Source of the DNA: an uncultured Eubacteriales bacterium
Lineage (GTDB): Bacteria; Bacillota; Clostridia; Tissierellales; Peptoniphilaceae
Assembly (NCBI GenBank): GCA_900540185.1
Contig: UQFH01000005.1
Location: 1-64,000 of the forward strand
Direction of reading: 5' to 3'
Length of the DNA: 64,000 nucleotides
Shown here: positions 51,399 to 59,806 of the stretch, piece after piece
Position numbering within the stretch: the first letter of the stretch is position 1
Layout of the letters: every line of letters starts with the position of its first letter
Position numbers and translations under genes: made by a program
Notes under the pieces: generated by a model
The model's database searches: none
Told to the model about the DNA's origin: nothing
Seen by the model: only the letters and a program-made list of their open reading frames with translations

Positions 51399-53974
51399 TG
51401 AGTTTATTTGAAAGCATAGACAAAGAAAAGTTAACGCCGATGATGAGGCAATATGCATCCATAAAAAATCAGGCATTGGATTCTATTTTGATGTATAGAA
51501 TCGGTGATTTTTATGAGATGTTTTTTGACGATGCAATAGAAGCTTCGAGAGTTTTGGGGCTTGCTCTCACCGGAAGGGACTGCGGTCTTGAGGAGAGAGC
51601 GCCGATGTGTGGAGTGCCGCATCACGCATCGCTTACTTATGTAAAAAAGTTAATAGAAAACAATTACAAGGTCGCAATTTGCGAGCAATTGGAAGAGCCC
51701 GGACAAGGGAAGGCGCTTGTCGAAAGAGGTATAATAAAAATTTATACTCCGGGCACTATAATAGATACGGAGTATTTATCTGATGACGACAACAATTTTT
51801 TGGCTTCGATTTATGTCGACGATAATATTTCGATTGCATATGCTGATATTTCGACCGGGGAGCTTTATGTTTCGAATGATTTTGTGTTTGATTCTTTTAA
51901 GAGTATTTATGATGAAATAATGAGAATTCATCCGAAAGAAATTATTGTAAATGACGTTAAGTTGTATTCCAAATTTAAAGAGCTCGGTTATTATACAGTT
52001 CTTAAAAATGAAGTTCCAAATTTTGAGGAAATTAAAGAAAAGATTTCCGAATTTACAGGAATAGATTATAGTGTGCACAAAAATGCCGGCAATTTAAAAT
52101 TGTCAATTTTAAATTTATTTAAATATTTATTTGAAAATAAAAATGTAAATTTAAAACATATAGACAATATTATTTCGTATGACATTTCAAAATATCTTGA
52201 GCTCGACGAGAGCGCTATAAGAAATCTTGAGCTTTCAAAAAATATTACCGACAACACGAAGAAGGGGAGTCTACTTTCGATTTTGGACAAGACTATAACT
52301 TCTAAAGGGGCAAGAAGACTCAAGGCTATTATTGAAAGACCGTTAAAAGATATTCGCGAGATATCGTACAGACAAAATGTTGTGGAAGTTTTTTACAACA
52401 ATCCCATTGAAGCGGAAACTATTAAAAATTTATTATCAAATACTTTCGATATAGAAAGAATTGCGTCAAAGATTTCTGAAAAATCCGCTTCACCACAGGA
52501 TTTGTTGAATCTAAAAGAGACGCTTCGAATCATTCCGCTTATTAAAGATGAAATCTCGGCTCTCGGCTCAGAGTCGATGAAAAGACTTTCGGACCTGGAT
52601 GAACACAAAGAGATTTATACAAAACTTCAAGATGCAATAGCTGATGAACCGTCTATGTCAATAAATGACGGCTATGTCATTAGACACGGATACAACAGCG
52701 AACTCGATGAAATCAGAGACGACGGGACCGAGATTACCGACAAACTTATAAATTACGAAAATGAGCTTAGAAGAAAGACGGATATAAAAACTTTAAGGAT
52801 AAAATACAATAAACTTGCAGGATACTATATCGAGGTTTCAAAGGGACAAACGGACAAGGTTTCTGATGAGTTTGAAAGAACTCAGACTTTAAAGAATGCA
52901 GAAAGATATAAGACAAAAAAGCTTAGAGAGATTGAATACAATGTATTAAACTCCTCAAGCATTGCGCTTGCACTTGAAAAAACCATATATTTCGAGATGT
53001 TGGATTCATTTATGGAGTTCATTCCATCTTTGAAGAAACTTGCATTTGACCTTGCGGAAATTGACGTTTATATAGCTCTTAGTACCGTTGCAAGAGAAAA
53101 CAGGTATGTTAGACCGAAATTCAACACAGAGTCGAAAATTGAGCTTGTTAACGCAAGACACCCAGTTATTGAAATGATGAACAATTTGGAAGAGTTTATT
53201 CCGAATGACGTGAATTTAAATACGCTCGACAGAGTTGCGATAATAACGGGACCTAATATGAGCGGTAAGTCCACATATATGAGAATGGTTGCGATTATAC
53301 AGATAATGGCGCAAATCGGCTCATTTATTCCTGCGGATTCAGGTGATTTGAGTGTTGTGGATAAAATATTTACTAGAATTGGCGCAAGCGACTCACTTTA
53401 CTCCGGAAAGTCGACATTTATGGTTGAAATGAGCGAAGTGAGTTATATATTAAAAAATGCCACAAAAAATTCACTTATAATTTTGGATGAAGTCGGTAGA
53501 GGAACAAGCACGTTTGACGGAATGGCGATTGCGAAAGCGGTCGTTTTATATATAACCGACAGAGTTAAAGCTTTCACTTTATTTTCAACGCACTATCAGG
53601 AATTGTCCAATTTGGAAGCGCTTTCAAATATCATTTTTAATCTTACGCTTAAAATTAAAGAAGAGGGAAATGACATAATGTTTTTGAGAAAAGTCACACC
53701 GGGCATAACGTCAAAGAGTTATGGTATTCATGTTGCAAAACTTGCAGGATTGCCGGATGAAGTTATTTCAAAAGCACGAAAATTCCAGAAAGATGCGGAA
53801 ATAAATTATAGAAACGGAAAACAGGTTGATTTTTTAAACAACAGCTATGAGGAAGAACCGGCTGCGGTTGACAATTCACTTAGAGACTATATTTTGAGTC
53901 TTGATATAAATTCGATGACACCTATTGATGCAATGATGGAAATAAATAATATTATTAAAAAAGCGAAGGAATAA
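51398..53974 (+). CDS. mutS: DNA mismatch repair protein MutS
   Basis: An 858-residue mismatch-recognition ATPase. N-terminal MTPMMRQYASIK and mismatch-binding FYEMF (Phe-X-Glu), clamp and lever domains, Walker A TGPNMSGKST, Walker B ILDEVGRGTSTFDG and the C-terminal helix-turn-helix are complete. Length is standard. It is coupled to miaB and 1 nt before mutL. Confidence 0.98.
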   Translation: MSLFESIDKEKLTPMMRQYASIKNQALDSILMYRIGDFYEMFFDDAIEASRVLGLALTGRDCGLEERAPMCGVPHHASLTYVKKLIENNYKVAICEQLEEPGQGKALVERGIIKIYTPGTIIDTEYLSDDDNNFLASIYVDDNISIAYADISTGELYVSNDFVFDSFKSIYDEIMRIHPKEIIVNDVKLYSKFKELGYYTVLKNEVPNFEEIKEKISEFTGIDYSVHKNAGNLKLSILNLFKYLFENKNVNLKHIDNIISYDISKYLELDESAIRNLELSKNITDNTKKGSLLSILDKTITSKGARRLKAIIERPLKDIREISYRQNVVEVFYNNPIEAETIKNLLSNTFDIERIASKISEKSASPQDLLNLKETLRIIPLIKDEISALGSESMKRLSDLDEHKEIYTKLQDAIADEPSMSINDGYVIRHGYNSELDEIRDDGTEITDKLINYENELRRKTDIKTLRIKYNKLAGYYIEVSKGQTDKVSDEFERTQTLKNAERYKTKKLREIEYNVLNSSSIALALEKTIYFEMLDSFMEFIPSLKKLAFDLAEIDVYIALSTVARENRYVRPKFNTESKIELVNARHPVIEMMNNLEEFIPNDVNLNTLDRVAIITGPNMSGKSTYMRMVAIIQIMAQIGSFIPADSGDLSVVDKIFTRIGASDSLYSGKSTFMVEMSEVSYILKNATKNSLIILDEVGRGTSTFDGMAIAKAVVLYITDRVKAFTLFSTHYQELSNLEALSNIIFNLTLKIKEEGNDIMFLRKVTPGITSKSYGIHVAKLAGLPDEVISKARKFQKDAEINYRNGKQVDFLNNSYEEEPAAVDNSLRDYILSLDINSMTPIDAMMEINNIIKKAKE

Positions 53975-53975
53975 T

Positions 53976-55886
53976 ATGAAAAAAATTATTAAACTCGACA
54001 ATAAAACAATTGAAAATATTGCGGCGGGCGAAATTATAAATCGACCTGTTTCAATCATTAAAGAATTGGTTGAGAACTCCATCGATGCCGGCGCAACGGA
54101 TATTGTAGTTGAAATCAAAAGAGGAGGAAAAGACTATATAAGAGTTACCGACAACGGCTCGGGAATTTTTGATGAGGATTTACCTGATGTGTTTAAGAAG
54201 CATTTTACTTCAAAAATTACAAACTTCGAAGATTTGTTTTCACTCGATACAAGAGGATTCAGGGGGGAGGCATTAAATTCTATTCAAAATGTTTCTGAAG
54301 TTTCTCTTACAACCAAGACGCACGAAGAAAATTTGGGTCTTAATATCAAATATTCTTTCGGTGAATTTGTTTCAAAAGGGGAGGCTGTAACAAACTACGG
54401 GACTACTATTGAGTCTTCAAATCTTTTTAAAAATATGCCGGTAAGACGCGACTTTCTTGCGTCGGATAGAACTGAAGAAAATCAAATTATAGCTCTTATA
54501 GAAACCATGGCAGTCGCTTATTACAGTACATCTTTCAGGCTTATTTCAAATGGCAGAATTGTGATTAATACAAGCGGTTCGGGCAATCTTAAAACGACTA
54601 TTTTGGAAGTATATGATTTAAACACTGCAACAAAGACAATAGAGCTCGATAAAACATTTGATGATTATAAAATCTATGGTCTTATTGGAAACAGCGACAA
54701 TTCAAATGTAGGGAAAAACAAGTCTCTTTTGTTTGTAAACGGTAGAATCACGGAGAATAAAGAACTCGAGAAATTAATAGAGGGGATTTATTATGGTGTA
54801 ATTCCAAAAAATAGAAGGCCTGTTTATTTTATTTTTCTTACAGTTCCAAAAGATTCAGTTGATGTCAACATTCATCCTTCGAAAAAGTTCGTTAAGTTTA
54901 ATGATTTTGACAAGGTTAAATATTTGGTTGAAAGTTCAATTTATGAAGCTTTGAAATCTAATAAAGACGTTGTCAGTGCATCCACTGAAGAGAATATTTC
55001 TTTTACCGTAGAAGATGAGGAAGAATTTAGTGATGAAGACAATTCTACAGATGTTCAAAAATTTGTGGAATTCGAAGATACAGTTAAAAATTCACCTCAA
55101 AACATAAAAAGCAGCTTAAATATGGATTATGATGAAGTTAAGACTGCCGCTGACGACGGATATGATTATGAATTTGAAAATGAATCTAACTCAGATGATA
55201 TTATAGATTCCGATTTTCAATTTGAAATTCCAAATATTGTTGTTAAAAAAGAGGAAGTTATAAAAAAGACAGAGACGAGTATTGAAGCTCTGCTTCCAAT
55301 TGATGGAATGTGGAATTTTAATATTCCGCTTGGCATAGTTTTTAATAATTATTTTTTGATTGAGAACAAACCGAAGAATTGCATGATTGTCGTTAATATA
55401 AAAAACGCAATTGAGAGATCGTTGTATGATAAAATAAATTCTGACTACACAAATAAATCGGTTGGAACGCAAACAGTTCTTGAGCCGTTTGTTTACAACT
55501 ATGACCGCGGCACTTTGGAAAAAATTGAAGAAAATATTGAGATTTTATCTAAACTGGGTTTTGACATCTCGATTATGGGCGAGAATACAGTTGTGCTCCG
55601 CGGGGTTCCGTCGCTTATAAGTGATAAATTTATTAAAAGCAATTTCGATGATTTGGTCTATACAATTGAAGGGGGCAAGAGTCATAAAAATATCACTGAG
55701 AAGTCGCTCATTTCAAGCTTGAGTAAAATTGCATCAAACAGCTCAAAACTTGTAAATGTAAATGAAATCAAAGGGATTTTACTTGATGTATTAAATTCGG
55801 AGAATCCTTTAACATCTCCGCAAGGTAAAAACATCTTCACAATTGTCGATGAAGATAGATTCGTTGAGGGGATTTTACATGAGTAA
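53976..55886 (+). CDS. mutL: DNA mismatch repair protein MutL, endonuclease motifs degenerate
   Basis: A 636-residue protein. The GHKL ATPase domain is intact (IAAGEIINRPVSIIKELVENS, DNGSGI, GFRGEAL). An acidic linker (about 335-425) precedes the dimerisation domain. In most MutH-less bacteria this domain is a nuclease with DQHA(X)2E(X)4E and a CPHGRP motif. Here the first motif reads N474-I-K-N-A-I-E480-R-S-L-Y-D485 and the second S614-P-Q-G-K-N, so Asp, Gln, His, Cys and the second His are gone. It is probably not an endonuclease. Not a frameshift: reading frame and other motifs are intact. Overlaps miaA by 8 nt. Confidence 0.92.
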   Translation: MKKIIKLDNKTIENIAAGEIINRPVSIIKELVENSIDAGATDIVVEIKRGGKDYIRVTDNGSGIFDEDLPDVFKKHFTSKITNFEDLFSLDTRGFRGEALNSIQNVSEVSLTTKTHEENLGLNIKYSFGEFVSKGEAVTNYGTTIESSNLFKNMPVRRDFLASDRTEENQIIALIETMAVAYYSTSFRLISNGRIVINTSGSGNLKTTILEVYDLNTATKTIELDKTFDDYKIYGLIGNSDNSNVGKNKSLLFVNGRITENKELEKLIEGIYYGVIPKNRRPVYFIFLTVPKDSVDVNIHPSKKFVKFNDFDKVKYLVESSIYEALKSNKDVVSASTEENISFTVEDEEEFSDEDNSTDVQKFVEFEDTVKNSPQNIKSSLNMDYDEVKTAADDGYDYEFENESNSDDIIDSDFQFEIPNIVVKKEEVIKKTETSIEALLPIDGMWNFNIPLGIVFNNYFLIENKPKNCMIVVNIKNAIERSLYDKINSDYTNKSVGTQTVLEPFVYNYDRGTLEKIEENIEILSKLGFDISIMGENTVVLRGVPSLISDKFIKSNFDDLVYTIEGGKSHKNITEKSLISSLSKIASNSSKLVNVNEIKGILLDVLNSENPLTSPQGKNIFTIVDEDRFVEGILHE

Positions 55887-56823
55887 ACCGCACATAATTA
55901 TAATTGCCGGACCTACGGCTGTCGGCAAGACAAGTACATCTATTGAACTTGCAAAAGCACTAAATACCGAGATTATTTCGGCAGACTCGATTCAAATATA
56001 CAGAGGATGCGATATCGGAAGTGCGAAAGTGACAGATGAAGAGATGCAGGGGATTAAACATCACCTTATTGATATTAAGGAGCCTTACGAAAACTACAGC
56101 GTTAAGGAATATAGAGAAGATGCATTTAAGATAATAAATAACTTAAATACAGAAAATAAAATTCCGATTGTTTGCGGTGGTACCGGATTTTATATAAATT
56201 CACTGATTTACGATATGAATCTCGACGACAATAGCCAAGATGATGATGTTAGGAACAAATTATACGAGATTTTCGAGGAAAAGGGCATAGAATATTTGAG
56301 AGATGCACTTTTTCATATCGATAAAAAATCTTTTGATAGAATAAATATAAACGATACAAAAAGAAATATCAGAGCGATAGAGTATTTTATTTGTACCGGG
56401 AATAAATTCTCAGATACTTTTAATACCATAAGAAAAATTAATGAGGATATAACTTTCAGCTATTATGCACTGGAAATGCAAAGAGATTTATTATATGAAA
56501 GAATAAATAAAAGAGTCGATATAATGCTTGCGGATGGTTTGGTTGACGAGGTCAAACAACTTATGAGTAATGGAATAACAAAAGAAAATCAATCTATGCA
56601 GGCAATCGGTTATAAAGAAATCATAAAATATCTTGAAGGTGAGTGGGACTATGATTTTGCTATTGAAAAGCTCAAACAATTTTCAAGAAACTACGCTAAA
56701 AGACAATTGACATGGTTTCGAAACGATTCAAATGTAAAAATGATAGATGTAAATGAATTTGAAAATGTTTCACAAGTAGTGAAATTCATTGAAAGAGAGG
56801 AAAAAATTGAGGGATTTTTATAA
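55879..56823 (+). CDS. miaA: tRNA dimethylallyltransferase MiaA
   Basis: A 314-residue enzyme that adds the isopentenyl group to A37 of tRNA, the substrate later used by MiaB. P-loop GPTAVGKTS, the DSIQIYRGCDIGSAK segment and the C-terminal YAKRQLTWFRND motif are typical. I use ATG 55879 with a GAGGGG site; it overlaps mutL by 8 nt. Position among mutS/mutL and miaB is common in bacteria. Confidence 0.95.
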   Translation: MSKPHIIIIAGPTAVGKTSTSIELAKALNTEIISADSIQIYRGCDIGSAKVTDEEMQGIKHHLIDIKEPYENYSVKEYREDAFKIINNLNTENKIPIVCGGTGFYINSLIYDMNLDDNSQDDDVRNKLYEIFEEKGIEYLRDALFHIDKKSFDRININDTKRNIRAIEYFICTGNKFSDTFNTIRKINEDITFSYYALEMQRDLLYERINKRVDIMLADGLVDEVKQLMSNGITKENQSMQAIGYKEIIKYLEGEWDYDFAIEKLKQFSRNYAKRQLTWFRNDSNVKMIDVNEFENVSQVVKFIEREEKIEGFL

Positions 56824-58069
56824 TTTTTATAATATCGATAAAGATATTGTTGACGAAATTGAGCATGCAGAAACTAAAATAAAAACTCAATTTACGGAAG
56901 TAGATAAAATAGTTTTTCACAATCAACAAAAGGTATTGATGGCAATGCAAGATGCAAATCTAGGTTCGGGGGACTTTTTCTGGCCGACAGGTTATGGATA
57001 TGCGGACCCGGGAAGAGATAAAACCGAAACGATATACAAAACAGTGTTTAACACTGAAGATGCGCTTGTAAGGCCGTCTATTGCGTCAGGGACACATGCT
57101 ATATATCTTGGACTTGATTCTGTTTTAAATGCGGGCGATGAACTATTATATATCTCAGGCATTCCATACGATACTATGCAAAAATCTTTGGGATATGTGG
57201 GAAATGAAAAAAATAATCTAAAATCAAAGGGTGTAAGTGTAAAATATGTACCGCTCGATGAAAATGATAAATTTGATAAAAAAGCGATATTGGATGCAAT
57301 AAACGACAAAACAAAAGTTGTTGCCATACAAAGATCCACAGGTTATTCTCTAAGAAGAGCTTTTAATATAGAGGAAATAGGAGAAGTAATTGATTGCGTA
57401 AAAGCTCACAAGAAAGACGTTATTATTTTTGTAGACAATTGTTATGGAGAATTTACCGAATATGATGAGCCTACAGACGTCGGAGCAGATTTGATGGCCG
57501 GCAGCTTAATTAAAAATCCTGGAGCAGGAATCGCTTTTTCAGGCGGATACTTGGTTGGTAAAAAAGATTTGATTGAATGCGCTGCAAACAATTTGACAGC
57601 GCCTGGAATAGGGAAGGAAGTAGGTCTTACTTTCGGAACAACCAGATTTACCCTTCAAGGTCTTTTCCTCGCGCCACACGTGGTTGGACAAGCAATGAAG
57701 GGCGCATATCTTATCGCACAGGTAATGAAAGATAGAGGCTATAAAATAATTCCGGATGAAACATTTTCGAAAAGCGATATTGTACAAACAATTATATTTG
57801 AAGACAAAGAAGCGCTTAAACAATTTACAATCGGAATTCAACAAGCCGGTGCTGTGGATTCATATGCAATTCCAACAGCTTGGGATATGCCGGGATATGA
57901 AGACCAGGTTATCATGGCGGCACCTGGATTTGTCGAAGGTTCAAGCATAGAGATAAGCTGTGACGCACCGATAAGAGAGCCATATGCCGCATATTATCAA
58001 GGCGGAATAACATATGAACATGCAAAGATTGCACTGATGTTTGGACTTAGAAATCTAGATAAAAATTAA
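56807..58069 (+). CDS. Methionine gamma-lyase family protein (PLP, aluminium-resistance type)
   Basis: A 420-residue PLP-dependent enzyme of the Cys/Met-metabolism fold, in the YnbB branch often labelled as aluminium resistance or methionine gamma-lyase family. PSIASGTHAIYLGL, the FVDNCYGEFTEYDEP aspartate that holds PLP, and SLIKNPGAGIAFSGGY with the PLP-binding Lys are present. Substrate is unproven. I choose TTG 56807, 6 nt after GAGAGG; an in-frame TTG at 56789 precedes that site. It overlaps miaA by 17 nt and follows it in many Firmicutes. Confidence 0.9.
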   Translation: MRDFYNFYNIDKDIVDEIEHAETKIKTQFTEVDKIVFHNQQKVLMAMQDANLGSGDFFWPTGYGYADPGRDKTETIYKTVFNTEDALVRPSIASGTHAIYLGLDSVLNAGDELLYISGIPYDTMQKSLGYVGNEKNNLKSKGVSVKYVPLDENDKFDKKAILDAINDKTKVVAIQRSTGYSLRRAFNIEEIGEVIDCVKAHKKDVIIFVDNCYGEFTEYDEPTDVGADLMAGSLIKNPGAGIAFSGGYLVGKKDLIECAANNLTAPGIGKEVGLTFGTTRFTLQGLFLAPHVVGQAMKGAYLIAQVMKDRGYKIIPDETFSKSDIVQTIIFEDKEALKQFTIGIQQAGAVDSYAIPTAWDMPGYEDQVIMAAPGFVEGSSIEISCDAPIREPYAAYYQGGITYEHAKIALMFGLRNLDKN

Positions 58070-58098
58070 TTGAAATTATTTTAACAATCATAAATAAC

Positions 58099-58150
58099 AA
58101 AAGATGAAGACAGAAAAATCAAGCGACTTTTCTATTTTTCTTCATCTTTT
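58099..58150. terminator. Bidirectional terminator between the lyase and recombinase genes
   Basis: AAAAGATGAAGA (58099-58110) and TCTTCATCTTTT (58139-58150), a 12-bp perfect stem, with an inner AGAAAA/TTTTCT pairing. It serves both converging genes and overlaps the recombinase end. Confidence 0.85.
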
Positions 58151-59121
58151 AGATTGAAGTTACTGAGAGGATTGCTTTCAGTAGCTTTTTTTATGATTTC
58201 ATTGTCAAGGTGTGTATAGATTTGTGTGGTTGCGACATTCGAATGACCTAAAACTTCTTTTAGCGTTAAAATATCAACATCGCCATATTTATACATCAAA
58301 GTTGCTGCGGTGTGTCTCAGTTTATGAACGGTATAATCACTCGATAAACCGGCTTCTTTAACGCGTTTTTCAATCATATGTTGCACAGCCCGATTTGAAA
58401 TACGATTGTTTTGCTGACTTAAAAACAGCGCGTTTTTGTCCTTTTCGTTGATTAAACTCTCATCAGGCCTTACGGTCAAATAGTCGTTTATTGTGGCGAT
58501 AGTCGAATCGTTTAAAAAGATTATACGCTCTTTATTTCCTTTACCCACAACAGATGCGCTGTTGTCTTCGTGTATAGAGTCAACATTTAGGCTTACAAGC
58601 TCAGATAGACGTAGCCCGCAGTTTAAAAAGACCATCATGATAGCAAAATCTCTTTTTTTGAGAAATAAATTTTTCTCCGTCTCAACGGTCTCTAAAAGCT
58701 TTGTAGCATCGTTTAGAGTAAGATATATAGGTAGACGCTTATCAAGCTTAGGATATTCGAGCTCATACGAAGGATTATTGGAAATAACTTTAATCTTTTC
58801 GTATAGATACTTATAGAAAGCTCTTATGCTTGCAACTTTTCTAAATTTTGCCGCAGAACCGTTTGAATCAACTCTGTCTTTAAATGCGATATAGGCATAC
58901 ATATCCTGAAGCGTAACACTTTCGAGATATTTGGCATCAATCGATTCGATATTTATATCATCAAAAGAAATGTCTTTTAAATTTTCTTTTCTGAGTCTAA
59001 TAAATTTTAAAAAGCTTGTTAAGTCATAAGAATATTCTTTAACGGTATTTTTGCTATGACTCTTAACACTCGATAAATAGTCCAAAAAGTCAGTCAAAAT
59101 CAGTGGCAGACCTGTTTGCAC
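58132..59121 (-). CDS. Tyrosine recombinase (XerC/XerD type)
   Basis: A 329-residue site-specific recombinase. The N-terminal SAM-like core-binding domain (about 5-110) is followed by a catalytic domain with Arg171 (NCGLR), Lys194, His266, Arg269 (HKLRH), His293 (LGHSN) and the nucleophile Tyr302 (TQIYTHLD): a full active site. The size and lack of phage neighbours suggest a chromosomal Xer-type enzyme for dimer resolution, but an integrase role is not excluded. GTG start at 59121 behind AGGGGGAA. Strong consensus promoter and a perfect palindrome precede it. Confidence 0.9.
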   Translation of the reverse strand: MQTGLPLILTDFLDYLSSVKSHSKNTVKEYSYDLTSFLKFIRLRKENLKDISFDDINIESIDAKYLESVTLQDMYAYIAFKDRVDSNGSAAKFRKVASIRAFYKYLYEKIKVISNNPSYELEYPKLDKRLPIYLTLNDATKLLETVETEKNLFLKKRDFAIMMVFLNCGLRLSELVSLNVDSIHEDNSASVVGKGNKERIIFLNDSTIATINDYLTVRPDESLINEKDKNALFLSQQNNRISNRAVQHMIEKRVKEAGLSSDYTVHKLRHTAATLMYKYGDVDILTLKEVLGHSNVATTQIYTHLDNEIIKKATESNPLSNFNLKDEEK

Positions 59122-59135
59122 ATCAATTCCCCCTC

Positions 59136-59165
59136 TTTGTCACAAAATAGTTATTTTGTGACAAA
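59136..59165. repeat. Perfect 30-bp palindrome in the recombinase leader
   Basis: A 14-bp arm TTTGTCACAAAATA (59136-59149), 2-bp centre, and its exact reverse complement (59152-59165). Each arm also holds a near-palindromic box TTTGT-C/G-ACAAA, their centres 19 bp apart. It lies between the predicted transcription start and the ribosome site of the recombinase gene. Confidence 0.9.
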
Positions 59166-59177
59166 TTTTATATTTCT

Positions 59178-59206
59178 ATTATACCCCTACTCCAAATAAA
59201 TGTCAA
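59178..59206 (-). promoter_or_regulatory. Consensus promoter of the recombinase gene
   Basis: Minus-strand TTGACA (59206-59201), exactly 17 bp, TATAAT (59183-59178): a perfect sigma-A type promoter, with the start expected near 59171. Confidence 0.93.
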
Positions 59207-59777
59207 GCATAAAATTGGAATAGTTATTATAAAATACAATTATAATTTTGCACATTTTGACAAAATAAGAAAAATATAAATCTCAAAAATTAATTATTGC
59301 AAAAGCAAATTTTATTATGAGTAAATTTTATCATGAGTAAATTTTATCACATATGACTTATAATAAAAAATGTATCTATAATTTCAGATTATTATATTTA
59401 TATATAAATTTTCAGATAACACTTCTGATTATAATGGTATTTATAAATTTAGGGTTTATTTATAATAAAAATACTATATCTTTATATATAAAATCTTTTA
59501 ATATGACCTGCCCTATCAAAAATATAATAGCATAATTTTTTTAAGAATACATAAACAAAAAAGATTTATATTTATCTTCTATAATAAATATAATACTCCA
59601 TATATCAAATACAATACATGAAATTAGTTTATAACCATATTTTAGATTATAAAATTAATAAAAAATATAAATGATAATATGGTAAATACGTATATTTTTT
59701 CAATTTAAACTCATAAAATAACAATAAATCTCTAATAAAATATTGCTTTCGTTCTATCTAATCAAATTTTATGTATA
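59207..59777. other. Gene-free AT-rich gap between the recombinase and rny
   Basis: About 570 bp with extreme A+T content and no credible gene. A 60-codon open frame at 59353-59535 has no ribosome site and low-complexity composition. The only clear structure is three tandem 16-bp repeats at 59307-59354. No dif-like site could be recognised by eye. Confidence 0.6.
59307..59354. repeat. Three tandem 16-bp repeats
   Basis: AAATTTTATTATGAGT, AAATTTTATCATGAGT and AAATTTTATCACATAT follow one another without spacers (59307, 59323, 59339). The first two differ at one position; the third diverges in its last five bases. Confidence 0.8.
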
Positions 59778-59806
59778 AAAATAGTGCCTACAATGGGCAC
59801 TATTTT
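59778..59806 (-). terminator. Terminator of rny
   Basis: An 11-bp perfect stem AAAATAGTGCC/GGCACTATTTT with a 7-nt loop. In the minus direction the stem ends in T residues and overlaps the rny stop codon. Confidence 0.75.

Noticed and set aside
59257..59285. TTGACA at 59257 as a plus-strand promoter
   Set aside because: No acceptable -10 at 16-18 bp and no gene follows on that strand.
59307..59354. Possible CRISPR-like repeats
   Set aside because: The 16-bp units are directly adjacent without spacers, number only three and no cas gene is near.
59353..59535. A 60-codon open frame in the AT-rich gap
   Set aside because: No ribosome site, low-complexity Ile/Tyr/Asn composition and no recognisable motif; expected by chance at this base composition.
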